A stretch of DNA of 64,000 bases from assembly GCF_007097485.1 (NCBI RefSeq), contig NZ_VKDE01000020.1, forward strand, positions 1 through 64,000, in the 5' to 3' direction. The notes beneath the pieces were generated by a model. That model searched no databases and was not told where the DNA came from. It was given only the letters and a program-made list of their open reading frames with translations. A program made the position numbers and the translations under genes. Every line of letters starts with the position of its first letter. Within the stretch, counting starts at the first letter, position 1. This stretch comes from Carboxylicivirga sp. M1479. GTDB taxonomy: Bacteria > Bacteroidota > Bacteroidia > Bacteroidales > Marinilabiliaceae. Shown piece by piece: positions 26,401-34,757 of this stretch.

Positions 26401-28764
26401 GCTACTTTCTGTCGTTTTAATAACTTCGTATAGTGATGGACTCAATATAAGCGGACATTTCACGCCGCCCTCATAGGCACCCATATCTACTTCATCGCCT
26501 TGTATTCGGGTATTTCCATAATAATCAAGAAGTGCATCTTCCGGAACAAACTCTTTGCTCCCTTTTCCAATATATGGCGATCGGCTATTTAATCGGAAAT
26601 CGTCCATCTCATGGTTCACAAAGGAAGGATCTCCAATGTCCATATTATTTCGACTAGAATTAAACCAGGTAAATTCAAAAGCCGAATAATCAACATCGCC
26701 CTTAATAGAAACATCATTATAACGATTGGTTTCATTAAAAGACAAACAGTTATATACTTTCATATAATCATTATAGCCTTCTTCATATACCGAAGATCCA
26801 CCATTTGCCACATTACCTACAAAGGTACAATTAACAACAAAGCCAGTTCCCGACTCTAAGCTAATCGCTCCTCCATAACTAACCATTGATTTATTATTTT
26901 TGAATATCGAATTAAACACAGTAACATCACCACCTTGAATGGAAATTCCCGCTCCAGAACTATAACTTTGATTATCTTTTACCAAGCAGTTTCTCACTGT
27001 CACATCGCCATCTAACACAAGCATCCCTCCGCCTTTGTGAGCAATACTCCCATCCTTGGCGTACACATCTTGTAGAATTAATCCGTCGAAAACAACAATT
27101 CCCTCTGCATTTACCCTAAACAGTTGCAAGGAGTTATCATCAATAATAGACTCTACACCAATATCTCCACTAATAATAGATCTATTTTTAATATAATCTC
27201 TTTCGCTTAAAGCACTCTCATTTCCAGCAAAACCACCGTACAACGTAATGTTATTACGTATTTCAAAGCGCTGTGCTCTAATGTCAGCGTCACTAGGTTT
27301 ATAAACACCTGCAGCTATCCATATCTCATCTCCATCCACACTCGTATTTATGGCTTCATTTAAGTTGCCATAAGCGTTAGCCCAGGAGCTACCGTCTCCT
27401 GTGCCTCCTGTTTTAACATAAATCGATCCACTCTGACGTATAGAAAACGTGGTTACCCTGGAGTAATTAATAGTTCCATCGCTCAACTCAAGTCCCAGGC
27501 GCCAAAATACTTTTTTACCTTTTGAAAAGCTTGTTGTATAGGATAAGTTACTATTGATATCAACGCTATTGATGTTTTCCTCATCACTCCAATATTCAAT
27601 AAAATAACGCTCTACTGTGTAAGGCATTGCTTCTGTCCATTCAGCCTGTAAGGTAACATTAAGCGTTTCCCCCGTCACCACAAAAGCATGTTGATCAGCT
27701 GGCGTACTATTAACAGGCACCACAACAGCACCTTCAAAAGGCCCTAAATCAATCGTTTCGTTCAACACACGGGCATTACCAGCATAGTCAGTTGAACTAA
27801 CCAATTGGTGTGCAATATTACCAGTATCAATGGCCTCAGAACCAATCAGCAATCTAAAATCATAATTTGCAATATCAACAAACCCAGCATCCTTGCTCAT
27901 CAAAACATTATCCAAATCAACACTACCACTAATAGTTAATTTGGGCGATGTATTGAAATCACTTAAAACCACAATGGAGTTAGTTACTAAACAATCGTAA
28001 CCATCGGCATATATTTCCGCGTAGCAATTTTGATAGTTATCACTCACCTGATTTTTGTACCATAGACAGTTATAGAATTTCGATTCACAATCATAACTCA
28101 AGTATGAAGCTCCCCCATTGAGAGCCTGATTATTAATAAAAAAACAGTTAACAATATTAGGATTTGCACCATTCACTGTAGCCAAAGCTCCACCGAAACG
28201 TGACGATTGATTGTCCTTAAAAACAACATTAGCAATAAATGGTGAAGCATTATCAATGAAAAGTCCACCGCCGTTGCGTTCAGACCAGCTAGGGTTATTA
28301 TTGTAACCTCCTTCTATAGATACTCCATTGAGGATACAATTTTTATCAATAACATTATATTCTGAACCAATGGCTTTAACTACGGTATACGAATTGTCTG
28401 TCGCATCGTTTGTTACACCAATATCCCCGCTAAGAATAACTTTATGTTTTTGCCAATTACGTTCTTCTAACGTTGACTCTGTACCATTAAAGCCTCCATA
28501 AAGCTGAACATTTGGTTTTAATTCAAAAGTAGCATACCTATCACCAATCTCACTTGGTAAGTACACTCCCTCTGCAAGCCATATCTGGTCACCACTAAAT
28601 GACTCGGATAGTGCAAGTTGAAGGCTGGTGTAAACATTTGTTTTAGTTTGCCATGCATTACTCACGAGGTTCGGTTTCACATACCGAACTGTTGAAAATG
28701 CACTTAACGAAATAAAGCCTAGCAGTATTAAAACCACCAGACTACGCAAGTAGATGTTTTTCAT
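20446..28764 (-). CDS. giant six-module beta-helix surface protein with type IX sorting domain
   Basis: This 2772-residue exported protein (signal peptide about 1-25) has six similar modules, each opening with GDGSSW-A-G-L-EAI and [IL]W[IVL]A-G-Y followed by [LI]YGGF-G-E. Each then folds as a parallel beta-helix of N-N-A/G-rich turns and closes with 'DxGxxEGG'. Five Fn3-like linkers (FxIEYW motif) separate the modules. After module six come an Ig-like SbsA/Big_5-type domain (about 2300-2400), a PKD-like segment and a type IX sorting domain (VMPNPVQRNQNVVIKL ... GVYILEVQSEGLIEKRKIIIQK, the last about 75 residues). It should be secreted by T9SS and anchored at the surface; an adhesin or polysaccharide-binding role is inferred. 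No T9SS machinery is nearby. Confidence 0.85.
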   Translation of the reverse strand: MKNIYLRSLVVLILLGFISLSAFSTVRYVKPNLVSNAWQTKTNVYTSLQLALSESFSGDQIWLAEGVYLPSEIGDRYATFELKPNVQLYGGFNGTESTLEERNWQKHKVILSGDIGVTNDATDNSYTVVKAIGSEYNVIDKNCILNGVSIEGGYNNNPSWSERNGGGLFIDNASPFIANVVFKDNQSSRFGGALATVNGANPNIVNCFFINNQALNGGASYLSYDCESKFYNCLWYKNQVSDNYQNCYAEIYADGYDCLVTNSIVVLSDFNTSPKLTISGSVDLDNVLMSKDAGFVDIANYDFRLLIGSEAIDTGNIAHQLVSSTDYAGNARVLNETIDLGPFEGAVVVPVNSTPADQHAFVVTGETLNVTLQAEWTEAMPYTVERYFIEYWSDEENINSVDINSNLSYTTSFSKGKKVFWRLGLELSDGTINYSRVTTFSIRQSGSIYVKTGGTGDGSSWANAYGNLNEAINTSVDGDEIWIAAGVYKPSDADIRAQRFEIRNNITLYGGFAGNESALSERDYIKNRSIISGDIGVESIIDDNSLQLFRVNAEGIVVFDGLILQDVYAKDGSIAHKGGGMLVLDGDVTVRNCLVKDNQSYSSGAGISIQGGDVTVFNSIFKNNKSMVSYGGAISLESGTGFVVNCTFVGNVANGGSSVYEEGYNDYMKVYNCLSFNETNRYNDVSIKGDVDYSAFEFTWFNSSRNNMDIGDPSFVNHEMDDFRLNSRSPYIGKGSKEFVPEDALLDYYGNTRIQGDEVDMGAYEGGVKCPLILSPSLYEVIKTTESSCEIEFKAGWDGEVPSYAITQYFVEYWPAGGNKVKVVTESDLTTTLSLSAKIEYNWRAGVVLDNGIINYSPVSYFSIVNDQPIYVKSGANGDGSSWENAFGTMQEALSVAVEGDELWIAEGTYYPTDDDDRNVNFSIQSAIYLYGGFAGDETALEDRNWRSHPTIISGNIGDPLEEADNSIQLFKCSLKSIRPVVFDGLTLRDSYSYSLGGGIYSSEGASKVLNCIFEYNTAGQGSAIASEVRLECYNTIFRNNTSHYDDVIEAYDGENDIVNCVFVNNTSDRIIIGNGTVANSIFWNNKIESSATSNISVFNSCVQGRSSDEINSDPLFIDMENGDYRLHYLSHAIDAGDNEKLPEDITKDYYGNARLENNVDLGICEGGVLTPIIVYPKAGQIITNETASINVEFEWEWGTNVTIPDVESYSIEYWYNNGSYAKVDDISALKTSVTFDVGQKVEWRVIAHVKNEQPVIGLKRSFSLPHLHPIYVQEGQTGDGTSWASALGDVNEAIAMAVGGDELWVAAGTYKPAESDRYQSFAIDKSIAIYGGFKGTESTLPERDWQSNPTIFSGNIGDLDKASDNSSHVVYLETLLSDTTIIDGISITEGYANLWSTNNRYAGAIFAQNGVLFLRNTIVSDNFSDDEGGAIYNNGAHLYIQNSQLIHNNSSNSYGGALFHNNGKTQVLNSVVYANKGGRGGGVASYNSNNGLEVVNSIIWGNTGYDNSDDVYGVKARYSILGQSYDGDGNIVASPLFIDADNKDFRLNITSLGIDAGVNDSIPIDMLFDLAGKDRIINDVVDMGCFEGGVITPMITNLSNDSIVKGVFLGTDVTFEWQWPEGYAVPEYDHFRLEYWTTEDNVISVDAITELSHTVALDNGNEYQWRVVAVNGEETYPSPIGSFVVTHEYAIKVKEGSSGWGDRWAYAFGSLQAAIDEAVRGDEIWIAEGTYFTSTTDDRDEFFRITKGLTIYGGFKGNEVYLEDRSGSTEKTILSADIGLAGAPADNSYRVIETNFSKKDTLIIDGLTITGGQGDNIVGGGVFHKQGYLVLNNTVVRNNYAANGGGVTSRGFTEIINSLITNNNGDFYGGIYANENEISVYNSTVVNNRANNSSVIYANYKGKINLFNCILWNNTSNDASYDYYLRGKLYNSCIPEGSYNTSVDEMNSVHIDPLFVDAENANYRLKITSPCINNGSNDYIPEQCRKDLDGIGRVSWGLVDMGAYEASYPKQVRPADKTPERPTGVLGYTWTLGADIDGVSPNPNLMDTSPYSMSFKVWDVDDEDNVYEEYDGIGYWGFMSFNYEHRKGYQWRVGVQTESYTYWSDTATFYVGGETPLHVKLGSSGDGTSWDKAYGSIQEALDNSIKGDEIWVANGEYTVSASDDKTESLMLGSYRAIYGGFEGNETQRGSRYSSKGKTIISGDIGTKGSTDDNTNTLIKVLGTSEAPVEGVLIDGVTLTSANAEEGNGGALYAKHANYKLLNCFVSDNAATNGAAVYNTTSEAFIYNTQIDNNKGAQVVFGDAASNLTMVNATVTANSGGVQSPGNIINTIIYANEGTQLSEAAATYSCIEGGYDGVENVSGDPDFIDVEERDYRLGMYSSCFDQGDDLSLPGYAYMDLHKNERRTFYSQVDIGAFEIGVYQLGKVEVTGSTPTHESSEVDYSTHLKIAFNKPIKDISRQSITISPNAGYLYPRLNESGDTLIIWDYDKELDFDQTYTVDIPSEAVQFVNNSKIPTEAVHLQFSIRSCKPAVIKPEQTTLSACLFADIDLLVELEGDYLENYTWMAADTVYKHSYYESQLWIHRFTEDKAGTFTMVVNDMCDNVVTKDVVISPRSSSEIVLKDKWDDILFIDNSQQNFSDYTWYVNNQEAGDAQYLNLVSKSGEVYVTATDLVSGCTVYSDTLELANGGLKNVKVMPNPVQRNQNVVIKLPEQKEKTQVRLYSMGGSLVAQHTYENTFVIDYEHTNVKPGVYILEVQSEGLIEKRKIIIQK

Positions 28765-28805
28765 TTAGTTAAAAATATCAAGGTTTAGAATCAAAAAAAA
28801 CGACA

Positions 28806-28813
28806 CAAATATA
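28806..28813 (-). promoter_or_regulatory. -7 promoter box for the giant surface protein
   Basis: The minus strand reads TATATTTG, an exact TAnnTTTG match, 42 bases upstream of the ATG at 28764. Confidence 0.55.
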
Positions 28814-28940
28814 CATTTGTTACGTAAAGTAGACTTATACGCCATTACATTCAAATAGTTAGTTGAATCATAACCAAATAAGGCATTACGCTTTATCATA
28901 TAAGAAAAACCACTAATAACCAATCACATATGGAATTCTT

Positions 28941-28980
28941 TAAAATAGAAACCTAATCTATTTAGACCTTTTCTATTTTA
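28941..28980. repeat. 11-bp AT-rich inverted repeat in the 28765-29097 gap
   Basis: TAAAATAGAAA (28941-28951) is the exact complement of TTTCTATTTTA (28970-28980). The gap is the divergent promoter region between the giant gene and elbB. Besides this hairpin and the -7 box at 28806 I see only a weak resemblance to the dispersed repeat (CATATGGAATTCT at 28927-28939). No gene is present. Confidence 0.4.
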
Positions 28981-29097
28981 TATATTTTGATAAACAATCA
29001 TCTCCAGTGGATAAACTCAAGAAAAAGCATCTTACGCCAATAGTTTCATGCATCATCAAAATGATGTATTTTTATAACTCAACAAATCAAATATACC

Positions 29098-29754
29098 ATG
29101 ACAACAAAAAAACAAACAGCTGTTATCCTTTCGGGATGTGGCGTATACGATGGTGCGGAAATACATGAATCAGTTTTAACATTACTGGCAATAGCCAAGC
29201 AAGGAGCTGATTACACCATTTTTGCACCTGATGTGGAGCAGTACCATGTAATAAACCACCTTAAGGGTGAGCCGGTTAATGAGAAGCGAAATGTTTTAGT
29301 TGAGTCGGCTCGTATTGCACGTGGTGCAATTAAACCACTAAGCGAATATAAAGCAGCTGATTTTGACGCACTTATTTTACCTGGTGGCTTTGGCGCTGCC
29401 AAAAATCTAAGTTCGGTAGCTTTTGAGGGCCCTAACTGTAGTGTTGAGGCAGAAACAGAGCGCGCCGTGAAAGAAACGCATGCAGCCAACAAACCCATTG
29501 GTGCACTTTGCATTTCCCCTGCGGTGATTGCAAAAATTTTAGGCGAAGTAACGGTCACTATCGGTACAGACGAAGGTACAGCACAAGCCATTGAAAACAT
29601 GGGAGCCAACCACATGACTACCAATCATGGCGAAGTAATAATTGATGAAGCAAATAAAATTGCCACCACTCCATGTTACATGCTAGATGCTAATATTATT
29701 CAAATTGCAGAAGGTGCCGACAATGTGGTTAAAGCAGTTTTAGAAATGGCATAA
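29098..29754 (+). CDS. elbB: ElbB-type isoprenoid-biosynthesis-associated DJ-1/PfpI glyoxalase
   Basis: This 218-residue member of the DJ-1/PfpI class I glutamine-amidotransferase-like superfamily has the ElbB signature: SGCGVYDGAEIHES near residues 12-25, ALILPGGFGAAKNL near 91-104 and the nucleophile-elbow cysteine in IGALCISPAVIAK near 134-146. E. coli ElbB has weak glyoxalase activity; the name refers to an early link with isoprenoid synthesis, but its real role is unsettled. The length matches the family. It is monocistronic with a bidirectional terminator behind it. Confidence 0.93.
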   Translation: MTTKKQTAVILSGCGVYDGAEIHESVLTLLAIAKQGADYTIFAPDVEQYHVINHLKGEPVNEKRNVLVESARIARGAIKPLSEYKAADFDALILPGGFGAAKNLSSVAFEGPNCSVEAETERAVKETHAANKPIGALCISPAVIAKILGEVTVTIGTDEGTAQAIENMGANHMTTNHGEVIIDEANKIATTPCYMLDANIIQIAEGADNVVKAVLEMA

Positions 29755-29780
29755 CAACAGTTACTCCAAATATAATTCAT

Positions 29781-29815
29781 AAAAAAAGGTTGCAACTAAC
29801 GCTGCAACCTTTTTT
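29781..29815. terminator. bidirectional terminator between elbB and glutamine synthetase
   Basis: A7-GGTTGCA (29781-29794) pairs with TGCAACC-T6 (29803-29815) around an 8-base loop. The A and T runs allow termination of both convergent genes. Confidence 0.9.
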
Positions 29816-29836
29816 AGTGTAGATTTTTTGGACTTA

Positions 29837-32026
29837 TTATCTATTAAATAATAACTCACGGTATTTTGGTAATGGCCACATCTCATTGTCAACAATAAGT
29901 TCCAACTTATCAATGTGGTAACGAATATCATCAAGGTAAGGACGCACCTGCTTGTCGTAAGCATAGGCTTTTTCCGTTTCATCCTCAATTACATTGCATT
30001 TCTTACGATCTTCAATCATCTCCGCTACTTTAGCTTTGATGGTTGAAATATGATTTGAAATTGTTTTGATCAATTCTTTACGAGCACCAGCCAGTTCGTT
30101 AAATTCTTTCTCGTCAAAGATATCACGCATACCCTGTACATTGTGTATCAATTCTGTTTGATACTGAATCGCAGTAGGTACAATGTGATTAATGGCTAAG
30201 TCACCAAGAACACGTGCTTCGATCTGAATCTTTTTGGTGAATTTCTCCATCTCAACTTCAACACGAGCTTCTAACTCACGCTCAGACATGATTCCTGTAT
30301 CAACTAAGCTCTCTTTAGATGTTTTATCTAAATACTTAGACAATGATTCTGGCACAGAAGTAATGTTCGTCAAGCCACGCTTAGCTGCTTCATCTTTCCA
30401 TTCATCAGAATAACCATCACCATTAAAGCGCACTGGATTTGATTCCAATATCACTTTCTTAATTGTCTGGAAGATGGCTTCATCTTTCTTAACACCACTT
30501 TCAATTAAAGCGTCAACATCCTTTTTAAATTCTGTCAACTGAACAGCCATAGCTGCACTCAATGCGGTTAAAGGAGCAGCACAGTTAGCAGTAGAACCTA
30601 CAGCACGGAATTCGAAACGATTACCAGTAAAGGCAAATGGCGACGTTCGGTTACGGTCAGTGTTATCCAAAAGAATTTCAGGAATACGACCAATACCTAA
30701 CTTTAAGGCTGTTTTTTCATCTGGCGACATTTTCTGATCTGTAATACGCTCAGCAAGATTATCTAAAGTATCGGCTATTTGCGAACCTGTAAACACAGAA
30801 ATAATAGCTGGCGGTGCCTCGTTGGCTCCCAAACGGTGACTGTTAGATGCAGTTAAAATAGTAGCACGTAACAAATCCTGATTTTTATATACAGCGGCAA
30901 TTGCATTAACAACAAACGTTAAGAACTGTAGGTTACCCTTAGGATTCTTACCTGGGGCTAATAATACAACACCCGTATCTGTTTGCAAGGACCAGTTGTT
31001 ATGTTTACCAGAACCGTTGATGCCAGCAAATGGCTTTTCATGAAGCAACACTTCAAACTTATGACGACGCGCGATACGCTTCATCAAATCCATTACTAAC
31101 TGGTTATGGTCATTGGCAAGGTTTGCTTCAGCATAAATTGGCGCTAACTCAAACTGGTTTGGCGCTACCTCGTTATGACGAGTCTTAACTGGGACACCAT
31201 GCTTATGTGATTCTATTTCTAACTCAATCATAAACTTAGACACACGCTCAGGAATAGACCCAAAGTAGTGATCGTCTAACTGCTGATCTTTCGATGATGA
31301 GTGCCCCATCAAGGTACGACCAGTAATCATTAAGTCAGGACGCGCCTGATATAAAGCTTGATCAATTAAGAAATACTCTTGCTCCCAACCTAAGTTAGTA
31401 TGCACTTTCTTAACATCTTTGTCGAAATATTGTGCCACACCAACAGCTGCCTTATCAACAACCGAAAGTGCTTTTAAAAATGGTGTTTTATAATCTAAAG
31501 CTTCACCAGTATACGATATAAATACCGTAGGTATACATAGTGTAGTACCCATAATAAATGCAGGCGACGAAACATCCCAGGCTGTATAACCACGTGCCTC
31601 AAATGTCTGACGGATACCACCGTTAGGGAAAGATGAAGCATCAGGCTCTTGCTGTGCAAGTAATTTACCCGAAAAGGCCTCTATCATCGTATCGTTATCA
31701 CCATAATCAATAAAGCCGTCATGCTTTTCTGCTGTTCCATCGGTTAATGGCTGAAACCAGTGTGTATAATGTGTTGCACCGTGTTCCATAGCCCATGCTT
31801 TCATACCAGAAGCAACTGTATCAGCTATTTTTCGGTCAATCGACTCTCCTTTATCCATAGCAACCTTAACAGCTTTGTAAGCATCGCCTGATAAGTATTT
31901 TGCCATTGAGTCTTTGTTAAAGACTAAATCACCATAATAATCTGTTGCTTTTGTAGAAGGGAAAATCACTTCTTTTGGCTCTCTGTTCATTAATTCAGCT
32001 AGCGCTTGAAATCTTAATTTTGCCAT
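29837..32026 (-). CDS. glnN: glutamine synthetase type III
   Basis: This 729-residue protein has the GSIII length, far longer than GSI. It makes glutamine from glutamate, ammonia and ATP. The N-terminal GSIII signature region (RIPTVFISYTGEALDYKTP-type, about residues 160-180) is followed by the catalytic core with KPFAGINGSGKHNNWSL near 328-344, NSHRLGANEAPPAIISVF near 398-415 and NRTSPFAFTGNRFEFRAVGS near 459-478. The C-terminal about 200 residues are helical, as in Bacteroides GlnN. It is monocistronic, with a TATTTTTG promoter box 33 bases upstream of the ATG. No PII or ammonium transporter genes are adjacent. Confidence 0.96.
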   Translation of the reverse strand: MAKLRFQALAELMNREPKEVIFPSTKATDYYGDLVFNKDSMAKYLSGDAYKAVKVAMDKGESIDRKIADTVASGMKAWAMEHGATHYTHWFQPLTDGTAEKHDGFIDYGDNDTMIEAFSGKLLAQQEPDASSFPNGGIRQTFEARGYTAWDVSSPAFIMGTTLCIPTVFISYTGEALDYKTPFLKALSVVDKAAVGVAQYFDKDVKKVHTNLGWEQEYFLIDQALYQARPDLMITGRTLMGHSSSKDQQLDDHYFGSIPERVSKFMIELEIESHKHGVPVKTRHNEVAPNQFELAPIYAEANLANDHNQLVMDLMKRIARRHKFEVLLHEKPFAGINGSGKHNNWSLQTDTGVVLLAPGKNPKGNLQFLTFVVNAIAAVYKNQDLLRATILTASNSHRLGANEAPPAIISVFTGSQIADTLDNLAERITDQKMSPDEKTALKLGIGRIPEILLDNTDRNRTSPFAFTGNRFEFRAVGSTANCAAPLTALSAAMAVQLTEFKKDVDALIESGVKKDEAIFQTIKKVILESNPVRFNGDGYSDEWKDEAAKRGLTNITSVPESLSKYLDKTSKESLVDTGIMSERELEARVEVEMEKFTKKIQIEARVLGDLAINHIVPTAIQYQTELIHNVQGMRDIFDEKEFNELAGARKELIKTISNHISTIKAKVAEMIEDRKKCNVIEDETEKAYAYDKQVRPYLDDIRYHIDKLELIVDNEMWPLPKYRELLFNR

Positions 32027-32058
32027 AGTATTTTATTTTTTTATCGAATCAGCATTGG

Positions 32059-32066
32059 CAAAAATA
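32059..32066 (-). promoter_or_regulatory. -7 promoter box for glutamine synthetase
   Basis: The minus strand reads TATTTTTG, matching TAnnTTTG, giving a predicted leader of about 26 bases. The rest of the 302-base gap to 32328 holds the terminator at 32237-32265 and nothing else I can identify. Confidence 0.5.
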
Positions 32067-32236
32067 TACTTTTTTACATACGAAGCATCATTTTTAAGCC
32101 CTAAATTGAATATTTTTCCATTTTTTATTGATAAAAGGTGATTTTTCAATGGTCAATATTGATTTTTATGCGTTTTCACCAATAAACACCCCGTTTTTAA
32201 TCATGTAACTATTTCTAATTCCAAAAGACAATAAAA

Positions 32237-32265
32237 AAGCCACCCACTATTTTAGCGGATGGCTT
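32237..32265 (-). terminator. terminator of the M20 dipeptidase gene
   Basis: AAGCCA/TGGCTT arms (32237-32242 with 32260-32265) extend inward with two mismatches. On the minus strand the hairpin is followed by a T6 run. Confidence 0.75.
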
Positions 32266-32328
32266 CTTAAATAAAATACATTTTTTTCAGGAGACACCCA
32301 TCAGGTAACCTCCCATTTTAAAATATTA

Positions 32329-33699
32329 TTATTTTTCCATTTCAGAAAAATACTTGTAAAAATAAGGTATTGTATTGATACCATTAAAAAACTGCTCCAA
32401 TGGGAAGTTTTCATTTGGAGAGTGAATAGCATCAGCTTCTAAACCAAAGCCCATTAGAACAGACTTAACTCCTAAGATTTGTTCAAAAGTAGATATAATA
32501 GGAATAGATCCACCACTACGAACAGGCACTGGACGGGCGCCATAAACTTCCTCACATGCTTTTTCAGCAGCCTGGTATGCAGGCAAGTCAATTGGACAAC
32601 CATAAGCTTGGCCACCATGCAAGTGTTTTACCTTCACCTTCACACTCTTTGGCGCTATCGATTCAAAGTGCTTACTAAATAAATCTGCTATCTTCAAATG
32701 ATCTTGATCTGGCACCAGGCGAGATGAAATCTTAGCATATGCTTCTGAAGGCAAAACGGTTTTAGCACCTTCTCCAGTATAACCGCCCCAGATTCCACAA
32801 ATATCAAATGAAGGACGAATACCAGTACGCTCATTGGTAGAATATCCTTTTTCACCTGCTAACTCCTCAACATCTAAGGCTTTTTTATACTCCTCTTCGC
32901 TAAATGGCGCTTTAGCCATCATCGCACGCTCATCATCCGACACTTTAATCACATCATCGTAGAAGCCAGGAACGGTAATACTTCCGTTCTCATCCACCAT
33001 CTGTGTTATCATCTTAGCTAATACATTTATTGGGTTCGCCACTGCACCACCAAACAAACCAGAGTGAAGATCACGATTAGGACCTGTCACTTCTACTTCC
33101 CAGAAACAAAGACCACGCAAACCAGTAGTAATGGTTGGAACATCCGGAGCTATCATTCCTGTATCAGAAACCAAGATCACATCGGACTTAAGCAACTCTT
33201 TGTTATCCTCACAAAACTTAGGCAAACTTGGAGAACCAACTTCTTCTTCTCCTTCAATTAAAAACTTAACGTTACACTTTAACTGATTGGTTTTCACTAA
33301 GTATTCAAAGGCCTTTGTATGCATAAAACCTTGCCCTTTATCATCATCAGCACCACGCGCATAAATTTTACCGTCGCGCACCTCAGGTTCAAATGGAGGG
33401 GATTTCCATAACTCTAATGGTTCAGCTGGCTGAACATCGTAGTGAGCATAAACTAAAACTGTTTGATAAGATGGATCTAATATTTTTTCTCCGTAAACAA
33501 CAGGATTACCTTCTGTCTCCATAATAACGGCCTTATCTGCACCACCATCAAGCAACAACTGCTTCCATTGCTCTGCACATTTGTACATATCATCTTTATG
33601 CTCAGGTTTTGAACTAATTGATGGGATACGAATCAAGCCAAATAATTCTTCAAGGAAACGATCCTTATTGTCTTCGATGTATTGTTTTAAATCTTGCAT
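32329..33699 (-). CDS. M20 family dipeptidase
   Basis: This 456-residue di-zinc peptidase of the M20A (carnosinase/CNDP-like) group has no signal peptide and is cytoplasmic. Zinc ligands and active-site residues are visible in order: VLVYAHYDVQPAEP near residues 82-95, YARGADDDKGQ near 112-122, IEGEEEVGSPS near 148-158, ILVSDTG near 175-181 and the final His in AIHSPNE near 431-437. The lid domain sits between about 190 and 350. It hydrolyses dipeptides, probably late in peptide catabolism. It is monocistronic. The ATG at 33699 gives the normal N-terminus. Confidence 0.93.
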   Translation of the reverse strand: MQDLKQYIEDNKDRFLEELFGLIRIPSISSKPEHKDDMYKCAEQWKQLLLDGGADKAVIMETEGNPVVYGEKILDPSYQTVLVYAHYDVQPAEPLELWKSPPFEPEVRDGKIYARGADDDKGQGFMHTKAFEYLVKTNQLKCNVKFLIEGEEEVGSPSLPKFCEDNKELLKSDVILVSDTGMIAPDVPTITTGLRGLCFWEVEVTGPNRDLHSGLFGGAVANPINVLAKMITQMVDENGSITVPGFYDDVIKVSDDERAMMAKAPFSEEEYKKALDVEELAGEKGYSTNERTGIRPSFDICGIWGGYTGEGAKTVLPSEAYAKISSRLVPDQDHLKIADLFSKHFESIAPKSVKVKVKHLHGGQAYGCPIDLPAYQAAEKACEEVYGARPVPVRSGGSIPIISTFEQILGVKSVLMGFGLEADAIHSPNENFPLEQFFNGINTIPYFYKYFSEMEK

Positions 33700-33820
33700 G
33701 ATATTATTATTAATTTTATTTTCAGATTGAAAAATACGTATCTAATTACCCATTTGCAAGGATAAACAACATGCTTTACAACAAGCCTCTTACAAATTGA
33801 TAAAACTCATTAAAAGAAGA

Positions 33821-33851
33821 AGCGGCAATCCGAATTGTTCGAATTGCCGCT
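33821..33851 (-). terminator. terminator of yebC
   Basis: A 9-bp stem AGCGGCAAT/ATTGCCGCT (33821-33829 with 33843-33851) has an inner CGAA/TTCG helix, 24 bases beyond the yebC stop, with a T-rich tail on the minus strand. Confidence 0.8.
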
Positions 33852-33874
33852 CTATATTTTTTAATGAAGTACGC

Positions 33875-34585
33875 CTATTTAATATTATTAAATACGTTCG
33901 TTACATCATCGTCCTCTTCAAATTTAGCCAATAGCTTTTCAATATCAACCATTTGTTCTTCACTCAATTCCTTTGTATCCTGAGGGATACGCTCAAATTC
34001 AGCCTTTTCAATTTCAAAACTGTTGTCCTCAAGGTATTTCTGAATAGGTCCAAACCCTTCGAAATCACCATAAATAAAGATAAACCCTTCGTCCTCAAAT
34101 ATCTCCTGAACACCTGCATCAATCAATTCCAACTCCAACTCTTCCAAGTCAACGCCATCTTTCATCAACACTTTAAAATTGCATTTGTGCTCAAACATAT
34201 AATCTACACAACCAGAGGTTCCCAATGAACCACCCATCTTATTAAAGTAAGAACGTACATTAGCAACAGTACGGGTTGTATTATCGGTTGCCGTTTCTAC
34301 CATAAAAGCTGTTCCAAAAGGTCCATAGCCCTCATAAACTACCTCCTTATAATCGGCTGTATCTTTACTAGTCGCTTTTTTGATGGCACGCTCAACATTA
34401 TCCTTAGGCATGTTAGCTGCTTTGGCATTCTGTATTAGAACACGTAAACGCGAGTTTGCATGAGGATCAGGACCGCCATCCTTAACAGCAATCGTAATTT
34501 GTTTACCAATTTTCGTAAATGTCTTAGCCATCGTACCCCAACGCTTCAGTTTTGAGGCTTTTCTGTATTCAAATGCGCGTCCCAT
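33875..34585 (-). CDS. yebC: YebC/PmpR family protein
   Basis: This 236-residue protein belongs to the YebC/PmpR (TACO1) family, known both as a DNA-binding regulator and, more recently, as a ribosome factor helping translate proline-rich stretches. The N-terminal signature is complete: MGRAFEYRKASKLKRWGTMAK, then GPDPHANSRLRVLIQNAKAANMPKDNVERAIKKA (about residues 38-71), YEGYGPFGTAF near 85-95 and NKMGGSLGTSGCV. The C-terminal domain is acidic. A TAAATTTG promoter box lies 36 bases upstream. No Holliday-junction (ruvC) gene is adjacent. Confidence 0.95.
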   Translation of the reverse strand: MGRAFEYRKASKLKRWGTMAKTFTKIGKQITIAVKDGGPDPHANSRLRVLIQNAKAANMPKDNVERAIKKATSKDTADYKEVVYEGYGPFGTAFMVETATDNTTRTVANVRSYFNKMGGSLGTSGCVDYMFEHKCNFKVLMKDGVDLEELELELIDAGVQEIFEDEGFIFIYGDFEGFGPIQKYLEDNSFEIEKAEFERIPQDTKELSEEQMVDIEKLLAKFEEDDDVTNVFNNIK

Positions 34586-34620
34586 TATTCTGTAATAAAA
34601 TTCATACTTATATTATATCG

Positions 34621-34628
34621 CAAATTTA
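34621..34628 (-). promoter_or_regulatory. -7 promoter box for yebC
   Basis: The minus strand reads TAAATTTG, matching TAnnTTTG, 36 bases upstream of the ATG at 34585. Confidence 0.5.
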
Positions 34629-34727
34629 TAAGCCTTTTTTGATTAATCTATATTTCACCTGTTTAAATTTATTTTCTTTTGCCTAATGATACTCCTCTTC
34701 TATCGGAATACAATTGACTTATTTTAT

Positions 34728-34735
34728 TACTTTTG
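34728..34735 (+). promoter_or_regulatory. -7 promoter box for the small gene at 34758
   Basis: TACTTTTG matches TAnnTTTG, 22 bases before the ATG at 34758, implying a leader of about 16 bases. Confidence 0.5.
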
Positions 34736-34757
34736 CACTCGTAATCACGACTTCTGA

